This document shows positions 18,466 through 26,140 of a stretch of 64,000 nt of DNA, piece after piece (positions within the stretch are counted from its first letter, which is position 1; every line of letters begins with the position of its first letter). Below the pieces are notes generated by a model. That model was not told the DNA's origin, made no database searches, and worked only from the letters and a program-made list of their open reading frames with translations. Position numbers and translations under genes: made by a program. Origin of the DNA: Sunxiuqinia elliptica (GTDB lineage Bacteria; Bacteroidota; Bacteroidia; Bacteroidales; Prolixibacteraceae); assembly GCF_900113005.1 (NCBI RefSeq), contig NZ_FONW01000002.1, positions 682,001 to 746,000 on the forward strand, read 5' to 3'.

Positions 18466-19116
18466 ATGAGAAAAACACTGACTGTATTCTTTTTTTTGTT
18501 GGCCGGAGCTTTGTCTTTAAATACACAGGCACAAGGATGGGACACTGGAGCTGATTTTGTATCGAGCTATGTGTGGCGTGGAACTAAATTTGGAACAGGG
18601 CCTGCTGTGCAGCCTTGGGCTGAATACAGTACCGGCGGTTTTGCCATTGGGGCTTGGGGCTCTTATGGATTTACCGATGATGAAGCGGCGGAGGCTGACC
18701 TGTATGCCAGTTATGGCTTTGATCTGGGGGATGCGTCGGTGTTAACCGTGACGCTTACGGACTACTACTTTCCGGGAACCAATTATTTTGATGGTGATGC
18801 TCATTTCTTTGAGCCGATGTTAGGCGTTGAGCTAGGGACCTTTTCGTTTGCGGGAGCTTATATGATTGGCTCCGACGCTACGGACGTGAGTGATTTGTAC
18901 CTGGAAGCCGGACTCGAACTTGGTTCGGTGGCTTTAACTCTTGGAGCAGGCGACGGAGCTTACACCATGGATGGTGATTTTAATGTCTGCAATATCGGAA
19001 TTGGGACAAGCAAAGAGCTGAAAATAACAGACTCCTTTTCAATTCCAGTGTCGGGAGCGGCCATTCTGAATCCATCTTCTGAGCAATTCCATATTGTGGT
19101 TAGCCTTTCTTTATGA
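18466..19116 (+). CDS. TorF/Gcw_chp-type outer membrane beta-barrel protein
   Basis: A signal peptide (about 1-22, cleaved near QAQG) precedes a 190-residue glycine- and aromatic-rich chain of alternating beta-strand character. The opening DTGADFVSSYVWRG is the recognisable start of the Gcw_chp (TIGR02001) putative porin family, and the chain ends in the hydrophobic strand VVSLSL typical of barrels. It precedes a PII gene and an ammonium transporter on the same strand. From that context I infer that it serves uptake of a nitrogen compound across the outer membrane. The substrate itself cannot be read. Confidence 0.75.
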   Translation: MRKTLTVFFFLLAGALSLNTQAQGWDTGADFVSSYVWRGTKFGTGPAVQPWAEYSTGGFAIGAWGSYGFTDDEAAEADLYASYGFDLGDASVLTVTLTDYYFPGTNYFDGDAHFFEPMLGVELGTFSFAGAYMIGSDATDVSDLYLEAGLELGSVALTLGAGDGAYTMDGDFNVCNIGIGTSKELKITDSFSIPVSGAAILNPSSEQFHIVVSLSL

Positions 19117-19277
19117 GGTAATTAACTCAAAAATAACCAGGATGAAACGAGCATGAAATTTTTCATTCAAAAATTACATAAACAAGAATGAGAAATTTTT
19201 ATGTGAGAGCGACGGATGGAGCGGTTCCGTCTGTCAAGTTTGAATTTTTAACTATCAGGAAATTAAAATTTATACCA

Positions 19278-19634
19278 ATGAAAAAGATTGAAGCAATAAT
19301 TAGGAAGACCAAGTTTGATGAGGTGGCCGATGAACTTCGTGAAGCAGGTATTGAGTTCTTCTCCTTTTGGGATGTTCGGGGAGTCGGACAAACTCGCCAG
19401 GAGCGTATTTACCGTGGTGTGGTGTACGATACCAGCACCATTGAGCGAACCATGTTGTCGATTATCGTTCGGGACAAGAATGTGGAGAAAACGGTGTTGG
19501 CCATTATGAAAGCGGCGCGAACCGGAGAGATTGGTGATGGAAAGGTTTTTATCTCGGGAATTGAAGAGTCTTACCGCATTCGGACGGGAGAGTATGGTGA
19601 TGAATCTTTATTCATCAAGGGAAAAGAAGAGTAG
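19278..19634 (+). CDS. glnB: PII nitrogen regulatory protein
   Basis: PII proteins sense 2-oxoglutarate and ATP/ADP and control targets such as ammonium channels by direct binding. The ATG at 19278 gives 118 residues aligning end to end with GlnB/GlnK. The frame is open 30 codons further up, but that extension matches nothing in the family. The T-loop tyrosine is kept at position 50 (YRGVVY). The nucleotide-binding GDGK (86-89) and RIRTG (100-104) are intact. The gene ends 27 bp before amt, the classic glnK-amt arrangement, so the likely target is the adjacent Amt channel. Confidence 0.93.
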   Translation: MKKIEAIIRKTKFDEVADELREAGIEFFSFWDVRGVGQTRQERIYRGVVYDTSTIERTMLSIIVRDKNVEKTVLAIMKAARTGEIGDGKVFISGIEESYRIRTGEYGDESLFIKGKEE

Positions 19635-19661
19635 TTGTTAACGAATTAAAATGAAATTATC

Positions 19662-20879
19662 ATGGAAGAACTCGCAATGTCGATAAACAATATATGGGTT
19701 TTGGTTGCCGCTTTTTTGGTTATGTTTATGCAGCCTGGATTTGCAATGGTGGAAGCTGGTTTTACACGTTCAAAAAACACGGCCAACATTCTAACGAAGA
19801 ACTTGGTGGACTTTTCAGTTGGATCGATTATCTTCTGGTTGGTGGGCTATACGATCATGTATGGCGAGTCGATTGGTGGATTGATTGGGATGCCTGAATT
19901 CTTTTTCAATGACAATGGCATTGGTGATTATACCAATAAAACAGATTTGATATTTCAGACGATGTTTGCCGCAACGGCCGCAACGATTGTTTCCGGAGCT
20001 GTTGCAGAGCGTACAAAGTTTAATGCTTATATCATTTTTACCGTTGTTATTACGCTGTTTATCTATCCTATTTCCGGGCACTGGAAGTGGGGTGGTGGCT
20101 GGCTCGATCAACTGGGATTCCTGGATTTTGCCGGCTCTACCATTGTACATTCGGTTGGAGCTTGGGTAGGTTTGGCCGGAGCAATAACCTTGGGACCCCG
20201 TTTAGGGAAATACGGAAAAGATGGAAAAGCCAAAGCCATTCCGGGACACAACCTGACCTTTGGAGCTTTAGGAGTGTTTATTCTTTGGTTTGGCTGGTTT
20301 GGATTTAACCCCGGATCACAACTGGGGGCGGCCGGCAACGACAATGCACTGGCAATTTCTCACATTGCATTAACCACCAACCTCTCTGCCGCAGCTGGGG
20401 CAATGGCAGCTTTGTTTTTTTCTTGGTTCAAATTTAAGCGCCCCACCTTATCGCTGGCATTAAACGGTGCATTGGCCGGGCTGGTCGCGATTACAGCTGG
20501 ATGTGATATCGTATCACCTGGGGGAGCTGTAATGATTGGACTGATAGCCGGTGTGTTATTGGTCTTGAGTGTCGAGTTTTTTGATCAGGTCTTGAAAATT
20601 GATGATCCGGTTGGTGCAATCTCAGTCCATGGTGTTTGTGGCGCTTTTGGAACCTTGGCTGTTGGATTGTTTGCCACGGATGGCGGCCTGTTTTACGGAG
20701 GAGGAACTTCTTTATTGCTAGCTCAGCTGATTGGTGTGGCAGCAGTGTTTGCCTGGGCTTTCCTTACTGGACTAATCCTTTTTAGAGTCTTGAAAGCAAC
20801 CATTGGTTTGCGTGTGTCCAGAAGGATTGAGGAAGAAGGCCTCGATGTTTACGAACATGGGGAAAGTGCTTACAATTAA
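19662..20879 (+). CDS. amt: Ammonium transporter
   Basis: This 405-residue channel protein has eleven membrane segments and moves ammonium across the inner membrane. The N-terminus carries FVMFMQPGFAMVEAGF-like sequence and SKNTANILTKNL, both diagnostic of Amt. The twin pore histidines are in IVHSVGAW (about 166) and ISVHGVCGAFG (about 318). The start may be M1 or M6. It is preceded by PII and followed by a terminator at 20910. PII most likely plugs the channel when nitrogen is plentiful, as known for GlnK-AmtB. Confidence 0.97.
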   Translation: MEELAMSINNIWVLVAAFLVMFMQPGFAMVEAGFTRSKNTANILTKNLVDFSVGSIIFWLVGYTIMYGESIGGLIGMPEFFFNDNGIGDYTNKTDLIFQTMFAATAATIVSGAVAERTKFNAYIIFTVVITLFIYPISGHWKWGGGWLDQLGFLDFAGSTIVHSVGAWVGLAGAITLGPRLGKYGKDGKAKAIPGHNLTFGALGVFILWFGWFGFNPGSQLGAAGNDNALAISHIALTTNLSAAAGAMAALFFSWFKFKRPTLSLALNGALAGLVAITAGCDIVSPGGAVMIGLIAGVLLVLSVEFFDQVLKIDDPVGAISVHGVCGAFGTLAVGLFATDGGLFYGGGTSLLLAQLIGVAAVFAWAFLTGLILFRVLKATIGLRVSRRIEEEGLDVYEHGESAYN

Positions 20880-20909
20880 TCATCAGCCTTCATGTTATTT
20901 TTTTCTCCT

Positions 20910-20935
20910 GGGGTCTGTCCAATTGGGCAGGCCCC
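20910..20935 (+). terminator. Terminator after amt
   Basis: GGGGTCTGTCC and GGGCAGGCCCC pair around an AATT loop with G-T wobbles, followed by TTCCTTTG. It lies 30 bp after the amt stop. Confidence 0.7.
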
Positions 20936-21099
20936 TTCCTTTGTGATGAAAACGAAAAGGACGATAATTGCAGCTGTTCGGATTGGGGGTAAGCGATAAA
21001 GAATAAGGATCGATTAACGCGGGGGTAACTTGTTTTTTATTTTTTTGCACAAACAATTGGCTTGGCTTATTGTCGTATTAGTAAACCCATTTCTATTTT

Positions 21100-21543
21100 A
21101 TGCTTGAATTTAAATTGTACACGGCGCAGGAGAAGCCTACGCCAATGGAAAAAGAGGATCTGATTGACTTTTTGTATCATCACTTGGAACAGTATGGCGA
21201 TGCCCGTTCGGCAATTGAAAAAGCCATTGACTATTCGCTGGAAAATTACACTTCGTTTGGTGGCTTTGTGTTGACAGCTACCCGGAATAATGAGCTTGCC
21301 GGGGTTGTTGTAATCAACCGGACGGGGATGAATGACTATATTCCGGAGAATATTCTGGTATACATTGCGGTGCACCCTAAGTTCCGCGGACAAGGACTTG
21401 GACGGAAAGTGATGCAGGAAGCGATCAATCAAGCTGAAGGAAACATTGCTTTGCATGTGGAGCCGGATAATCCTGCTCGTTTGCTCTATGAAAAGCTGGG
21501 CTTCAGCTCCAAATACCTGGAAATGCGCTTAGAGAAAAAGTAG
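21100..21543 (+). CDS. GNAT family N-acetyltransferase
   Basis: The 147-residue protein has a GNAT core. The acetyl-CoA pyrophosphate loop is HPKFRGQGLGRKV (about 91-103), preceded by the strand ILVYIAV and followed by the C-terminal NPARLLYEKLGF motif shared by many acetyltransferases. The substrate is not identifiable. It stands alone, downstream of the amt terminator and convergent with uvrB. Confidence 0.88.
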   Translation: MLEFKLYTAQEKPTPMEKEDLIDFLYHHLEQYGDARSAIEKAIDYSLENYTSFGGFVLTATRNNELAGVVVINRTGMNDYIPENILVYIAVHPKFRGQGLGRKVMQEAINQAEGNIALHVEPDNPARLLYEKLGFSSKYLEMRLEKK

Positions 21544-21555
21544 ATTTAGGAGAAC

Positions 21556-21625
21556 GGTGGTCTGTGGACAGTGGTGAGTGGTCTGTGGACGGTGATCAGT
21601 GTTGAGTGATCGGTGTAAAGTGGAT
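21556..21625. repeat. Heptameric intergenic array, GTG type
   Basis: Ten consecutive 7-bp units of form NGTGNNN keep perfect phase: GGTGGTC, TGTGGAC, AGTGGTG, AGTGGTC, TGTGGAC, GGTGATC and so on. The array fills the space between the acetyltransferase and uvrB. Confidence 0.9.
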
Positions 21626-21647
21626 CTAAAATTACTCCCTGCTTTTC

Positions 21648-21696
21648 GTCTTTACCTCTATGTCCTTAGCTCTTGGCTCTCTGTCCTCCGCTCTTA
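21648..21696. repeat. Heptameric intergenic array, pyrimidine type
   Basis: Seven 7-bp units (GTCTTTA, CCTCTAT, GTCCTTA, GCTCTTG, GCTCTCT, GTCCTCC, GCTCTTA) run to the end of uvrB, overlapping its stop codon by three bases. Confidence 0.75.
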
Positions 21697-23712
21697 TTTC
21701 TTCTTTTCTTTTAGAATTTCCTGCAGGCGATACATTTCATCGCGCAGGCGGGCGGCCTCAATAAAGTCAAGTTCTTTAGCGGCAGCCTGCATTTCTTTTT
21801 TCGTTTTCTCGATGGTTTTTTCCAGGGCATCGACATTCATGTATTGAACAACCGGATCAGCAGCAACATCCAAATGATCGGCACCACCCGCGTATTCTTT
21901 TTGTTTGTTTTCGCGGTACTCGTAACCAATGATTTCGCGTGTCGGTTTGATGATGGCTTTGGGGGTAATCCCATTTTCCTCGTTATAGCGCATCTGTTTG
22001 GCACGTCGGTAGTTGGTTGAGTCGATTGTTTTTTGCATCGAGTCAGTAACCTTGTCGGCGTACATAATCACCATGCCGTTGAGGTTACGTGCTGCGCGCC
22101 CTGCAGTTTGGGTGAGTGAGCGCTCCGAGCGCAGAAAGCCTTCCTTGTCCGCATCAATGATAGCGACCAGCGACACCTCCGGAAGGTCGAGCCCTTCCCG
22201 TAGCAGGTTGATTCCCACCAATACGTCAAAGCCTCCTTTGCGCAATTCCTCCATGATTTCGATACGCTCAATGGTGTCTACATCCGAGTGAATGTAGCGT
22301 GTTTTAATGCCCATATTAACCAGGTATTTGCTTAGTTCTTCGGCCATGCGCTTGGTAAGTGTGGTCACCAGCGTGCGCTCGTTCTTCTCAATGCGCAGGT
22401 TGATTTCATGGATGAGGTCATCAATCTGGTTGGCGGAAGGACGTACATCAATGATTGGGTCAAGCAGTCCTGTTGGGCGAATGATCTGTTCAACAACCAC
22501 GCCTTCTGATTTTTCCAGTTCGTAGTTGGCTGGGGTGGCACTGACGTAGAGCGTTTGATTAACCAGGTCTTCAAACTCTTCAAACTTTAGCGGACGGTTA
22601 TCGATGGCTGCCGGCAGGCGGAAGCCGTATTCCACCAAGTTGATTTTTCGGGAGTGGTCGCCGCCGTACATCGCCCGGATTTGGGGGATGGTCACATGGC
22701 TCTCATCCAGAATGGTCAGGAAGTCGTCAGGAAAATAGTCGAGCAGGCAGAATGGGCGCGTGCCTGCTGCCCGGCCATCAAAATAGCGCGAGTAGTTCTC
22801 AACACCGGGGCAATATCCCAGCTCACGCATCATTTCCATGTCGTATTCCACCCGTTCCAAAATGCGCTTGGCTTCCAGGGGCTTTCCAATTTCCTTGAAA
22901 AACTCCACTTGATTTAGCAAGTCATCCTGAATTTGGTGAATGGCCAGCTTCATCCGTTCTTTGGTTGTTACAAAAATGTTGGCCGGATAGATGATGGCTG
23001 TTTCCATCTCATCGATGGTGGCTCCATTGGCCGGATCAAAACTGTAAATTTCTTCGATCTCATCTCCCCAAAAAACCACCCGAATGGCCTTGTCGTCGTA
23101 AGCTAGGAAAATATCAATGGTGTCGCCTTTTACGCGGAAGTTCCCCCGCTGAAAGTCGACTTCGTTGCGGGAGTAAAGTGCATCGACCAGCTTATGTAGA
23201 AACTGGTTGCGATTGAGTGTTTGTCCAACGCTAACGCTGGTTACGTTGGCATGAAAATCTTCGGGGTTTCCAATACCGTAGAGGCAGGAGACCGACGAAA
23301 CAACCACCACATCACGCCTTCCGGATAAGAGGGACGAGGTGGTGCTGAGCCGCAACTTCTCAATATCCTCATTAATGGAAAGGTCTTTCTCGATGTAGGT
23401 ATCGGTGGTGGGCAGGTAAGCTTCGGGTTGGTAATAGTCGTAATAAGAAACAAAGTATTCCACCGCATTCTCCGGGAAAAACTGCTTCATTTCGCTGTAC
23501 AGCTGGGCTGCCAGTGTTTTGTTGTGGCTCAGAATGAGGGTTGGGCGTTGCACTTCCTCAATCACTTTGGCCATGGTGAATGTTTTTCCCGATCCGGTTA
23601 CCCCGAGTAGGGTCTGGTGGCGCTCGCCTTCGCGAATGCCAGCTGCCAGTTGCTTAATTGCCCCGGGCTGATCCCCCGTTGGTTGATATGGTGAAACTAC
23701 TTTTAAATCCAT
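21694..23712 (-). CDS. uvrB: Excinuclease ABC subunit B
   Basis: UvrB is the damage-verifying helicase of nucleotide excision repair, acting with UvrA and UvrC. Walker A is GVTGSGKT (residues 37-44). The DNA-clamping beta-hairpin YYDYYQPEAYLP (about 91-102) and the DESH helicase box (about 337-340) are present, followed by the other superfamily 2 motifs and QTAGRAARN. The C-terminal UVR motif (about 630-665) with EAARLRDEM binds UvrC. At 672 residues it is full length. It is transcribed alone, with repeat arrays on both sides. Confidence 0.98.
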   Translation of the reverse strand: MDLKVVSPYQPTGDQPGAIKQLAAGIREGERHQTLLGVTGSGKTFTMAKVIEEVQRPTLILSHNKTLAAQLYSEMKQFFPENAVEYFVSYYDYYQPEAYLPTTDTYIEKDLSINEDIEKLRLSTTSSLLSGRRDVVVVSSVSCLYGIGNPEDFHANVTSVSVGQTLNRNQFLHKLVDALYSRNEVDFQRGNFRVKGDTIDIFLAYDDKAIRVVFWGDEIEEIYSFDPANGATIDEMETAIIYPANIFVTTKERMKLAIHQIQDDLLNQVEFFKEIGKPLEAKRILERVEYDMEMMRELGYCPGVENYSRYFDGRAAGTRPFCLLDYFPDDFLTILDESHVTIPQIRAMYGGDHSRKINLVEYGFRLPAAIDNRPLKFEEFEDLVNQTLYVSATPANYELEKSEGVVVEQIIRPTGLLDPIIDVRPSANQIDDLIHEINLRIEKNERTLVTTLTKRMAEELSKYLVNMGIKTRYIHSDVDTIERIEIMEELRKGGFDVLVGINLLREGLDLPEVSLVAIIDADKEGFLRSERSLTQTAGRAARNLNGMVIMYADKVTDSMQKTIDSTNYRRAKQMRYNEENGITPKAIIKPTREIIGYEYRENKQKEYAGGADHLDVAADPVVQYMNVDALEKTIEKTKKEMQAAAKELDFIEAARLRDEMYRLQEILKEKKK

Positions 23713-23762
23713 GTTCTTTTCGTCCTAATTTCAATGTTCCCGAATTGCTGATCATTTATCAA

Positions 23763-23811
23763 TTCCTGTTAGCCTGTGTCCGTTCTCCGCTTTCCCGTCT
23801 CCGTCTTGCTT
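23763..23811. repeat. Heptameric intergenic array, pyrimidine type
   Basis: Seven units of 7 bp (TTCCTGT, TAGCCTG, TGTCCGT, TCTCCGC, TTTCCCG, TCTCCGT, CTTGCTT) lie between uvrB and the phosphatase gene. Confidence 0.7.
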
Positions 23812-24808
23812 ACTGCCAGTTCAGCTGAAGGTAAACCGGAAAGTGGTCGGAAATGCCTCCGTAATAGTTGGGGCCACCGTAGGTTCGGTTTGGCGATACT
23901 TGTCCTTTTTTATTCCGGTACTCCATCCATTCTTGCTGAAAAACTTGCCCCAGTTGGTCAGTAACAACAAATCCCTTTCCACGAAGCACCGAAGCTGAAA
24001 CAACCAAGTTGTCCAACATGTTCCAGTTGCCGCGGTAGTTGTAGCTTCCCTTGTGCTGTTCATCCAGCGGAATCATCAGGTTGTAGAGTTCCGCTTTGCT
24101 GTTGGGGGCTTGGGCGTTGAGCGCTTCAGCCAGGCTTTTGTTGTCCGGTTCGTCGTTCATATCACCCATAATGATGATCTTGGCTTTGGGGTCGTCAGCC
24201 AATAGCTCATCTACTTTGGTTTTGAGCGTTTCAGCAGCGACCAGCCGGTTGGGCTGCGATTTTGCCAGTCCGCCCCAGCGCGAAGGCCAGTGATTGACAA
24301 ACAGGTGTATTTTATCTTTTCCCAACTTGCCATAAACGTGCAGGATGTCTCGGGTTTCAAACCCAGGATCAACCAGCAGGGCTTCGTGGTGAATCAATTT
24401 GAATTCTCCTTTTCTGAACAGCAAGGCCACATCAATGCCGCGCTTGTCGGGGCTGTCGATATGGACCGTTTGATAGTTACCCTGAGCCAGCGGAGCTGTT
24501 GCTGCCAAATCTTCAACAACCTGGCGGTTTTCAACTTCACACAAACCAATAATCTCAGGTAGCTCTTCCAGACTAACGGCTCCCAGCACCCGGCTTAAAT
24601 CTGCCAGTTTCTTGGCGTATCGTTCACTATTCCACTTTTTTTCTGCTTCCGGCAAAAATTCTTCGTCGTTGATGGCCGGATCGTTGATGGTGTCAAACAA
24701 GTTTTCAACATTGTAGAAAACAACGGTTGCCTGCTTTTTGAGCGGGTCTTGCTTACAGGCGCCAAGAATAAGAACGAGCAGCGCAAGTAGAATAAGTTTT
24801 GATTTCAT
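23810..24808 (-). CDS. Endonuclease/exonuclease/phosphatase family lipoprotein
   Basis: A lipobox LGAC puts the lipid-modified cysteine at residue 18. The remaining 314 residues form an EEP-fold metal-dependent hydrolase, shown by YNVENLFD near the start, the middle motif IGLCEVENRQ, NHWPSR, GDMNDEPDN, and the terminal SDHFPVYL with its catalytic histidine. Substrates in this superfamily range from DNA to phospholipids and inositol phosphates, so none can be named. As an envelope lipoprotein it probably acts outside the cytoplasm, perhaps scavenging phosphate or nucleic acid. It stands alone on the minus strand. Confidence 0.87.
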   Translation of the reverse strand: MKSKLILLALLVLILGACKQDPLKKQATVVFYNVENLFDTINDPAINDEEFLPEAEKKWNSERYAKKLADLSRVLGAVSLEELPEIIGLCEVENRQVVEDLAATAPLAQGNYQTVHIDSPDKRGIDVALLFRKGEFKLIHHEALLVDPGFETRDILHVYGKLGKDKIHLFVNHWPSRWGGLAKSQPNRLVAAETLKTKVDELLADDPKAKIIIMGDMNDEPDNKSLAEALNAQAPNSKAELYNLMIPLDEQHKGSYNYRGNWNMLDNLVVSASVLRGKGFVVTDQLGQVFQQEWMEYRNKKGQVSPNRTYGGPNYYGGISDHFPVYLQLNWQ

Positions 24809-24935
24809 TTTTGAGCTTCTTTGAATGTCTGATTATTGATAAACGGATTTGCCCCTAAAGTTAATCAATCTGCTTGGAGTTGAGTTGCTGTGTTTAAAAG
24901 TTCCTGAGTTGGTATCACTCCCTGCGTTTTTTACT

Positions 24936-24984
24936 GGTGAACGGTGATCTGTGAACTGTGGTCGGTGATCAGTGAACGGTGGTC
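24936..24984. repeat. Heptameric intergenic array, GTG type
   Basis: Seven in-phase 7-bp units (GGTGAAC, GGTGATC, TGTGAAC, TGTGGTC, GGTGATC, AGTGAAC, GGTGGTC) occupy the middle of the 24809-25139 gap. Confidence 0.9.
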
Positions 24985-25009
24985 GGAACGTTCGTCTTCA
25001 ATCTTAACG

Positions 25010-25072
25010 CTTTGCTCCATGCACTTTGCCCTCTGCTCCATGTACTCTGCCCTCTGCTCTCTACCCTCTGCA
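25010..25072. repeat. Heptameric intergenic array, CTCTGCC type
   Basis: Nine in-phase 7-bp units include CTTTGCT, CCATGCA, CTTTGCC, CTCTGCT, CCATGTA, CTCTGCC and CTCTACC. A further short run (TTTCCTG, TCTCCGT, TTTCCGT, TCTACCG) lies at 25107-25134. Together with the GTG-type array just upstream, these fill most of the gap. Confidence 0.9.
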
Positions 25073-25139
25073 TTCTTGATCTGTGCCCAGTGATCAAAAA
25101 ATCCGGTTTCCTGTCTCCGTTTTCCGTTCTACCGGGTTG

Positions 25140-25748
25140 CTACTCTTGCCCGATGGTTACCTCGTAGTGTTTGGTGACATCCACCACTTGCATGCCTGCT
25201 GTCTGGGCGGCTTGAATTCCCAGGATGCCATCTTCAAAAACAAGGCAGTCTTTGGGAGCAACACCAATCAACTCGGCACACTTCAAGAAGGTTTCAGGAT
25301 GGGGCTTGTGATGGGTGACATCGTCGGCTGAAACCAGCTTGTCGATGTATTGGTCCACTCCAATCAGGTGCATGGATTTTTGCGAGATTTGGCGGCCACC
25401 ACCGGTTCCAACAGCCATTGGTAGCTGACCATGATAGCGATGGATAACCTCCATCACTGGCTCTACCGGGCGCGCTTTGTGCATGTTGTTTTCGTATTCC
25501 TGTTCTTTGGAGTCGCCCATTTCCTGCGGATCAATATTTTTATTGAAAAGTTTGTTCAGCTTTTCAACCGTTGGGTAAAGCGGAATGCCGGCTAACTGCT
25601 CAAACAGCTCGGTGGTGAACTCAATTCCGTAGCGAGCTGCCGCATTTTTCCAGGCAATATAATGAATCGGCATGGTGTCGGAGATCGTTCCATCCAGATC
25701 AAAAATCAATCCTTTAATCTCCGGGCTTACTTCTATTTTTGCTGTCAT
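25140..25748 (-). CDS. HAD-superfamily hydrolase, beta-phosphoglucomutase-like
   Basis: I choose the ATG at 25748 (protein starts MTAKIEVSPEIKG), 202 residues. The frame is open 13 codons further up without family similarity. Motif I is DLDGT (residues 17-21) with the nucleophile and the acid/base aspartate. A helical cap follows, then motif II around VGTGGG, and motif III/IV around KPHPETFLKCAEL and FEDGILGIQAAQTAGM. This is the pattern of sugar-phosphate phosphatases and beta-phosphoglucomutases. The exact substrate is unknown. No partner gene is adjacent. Confidence 0.88.
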   Translation of the reverse strand: MTAKIEVSPEIKGLIFDLDGTISDTMPIHYIAWKNAAARYGIEFTTELFEQLAGIPLYPTVEKLNKLFNKNIDPQEMGDSKEQEYENNMHKARPVEPVMEVIHRYHGQLPMAVGTGGGRQISQKSMHLIGVDQYIDKLVSADDVTHHKPHPETFLKCAELIGVAPKDCLVFEDGILGIQAAQTAGMQVVDVTKHYEVTIGQE

Positions 25749-25903
25749 GTTTCTGTGTTTTCCAAAATGAGCAGCAAAAATAGCCAAATTCTACCGAACA
25801 CGCCTAAGTTCAGCATTACCAAAAAATTAAGACTTTAAGCCGGTGAAAATAGGCGGCCCGAAGTCCTGTTGAAAAAGCAGGCGAGGGCTTATTCTTTTTT
25901 AGC

Positions 25904-26050
25904 TTATTTCGAATCTCTATTTTCTTCAATCCTTTTGAGTCGCTCATCAAGTGACTCCAGCCCTTTGAGTAATTCGTTAAATCCATTTTTTAATATATAA
26001 GTGATGCCTCCTACAAAAATTAGGATGGCGATGAGAATGATAAATTCCAT
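25904..26050 (-). CDS. 48-residue single-pass membrane protein
   Basis: The frame begins at an ATG (complement of 26048-26050) and ends at TAA. It encodes MEFIILIAILIFVGGITYIL as a membrane helix, then a charged helical tail rich in Leu/Glu/Lys ending in RDSK. Composition is typical of real small membrane proteins with a cytoplasmic coiled coil. It lies 90 bp downstream of the AT-rich nuclease gene on the same strand, so the two may be co-transcribed. No family is recognised. A holin-like, toxin-like or tethering role is possible but not shown. Confidence 0.6.
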   Translation of the reverse strand: MEFIILIAILIFVGGITYILKNGFNELLKGLESLDERLKRIEENRDSK

Positions 26051-26140
26051 GGTTGAGGTGTTTAGTTTTTAATCAAGTTTTTTATAAATATCTGCTTTTG
26101 CTCGTGGTTATAAATATCGGATATTGGTTGTTCTCAAGGC

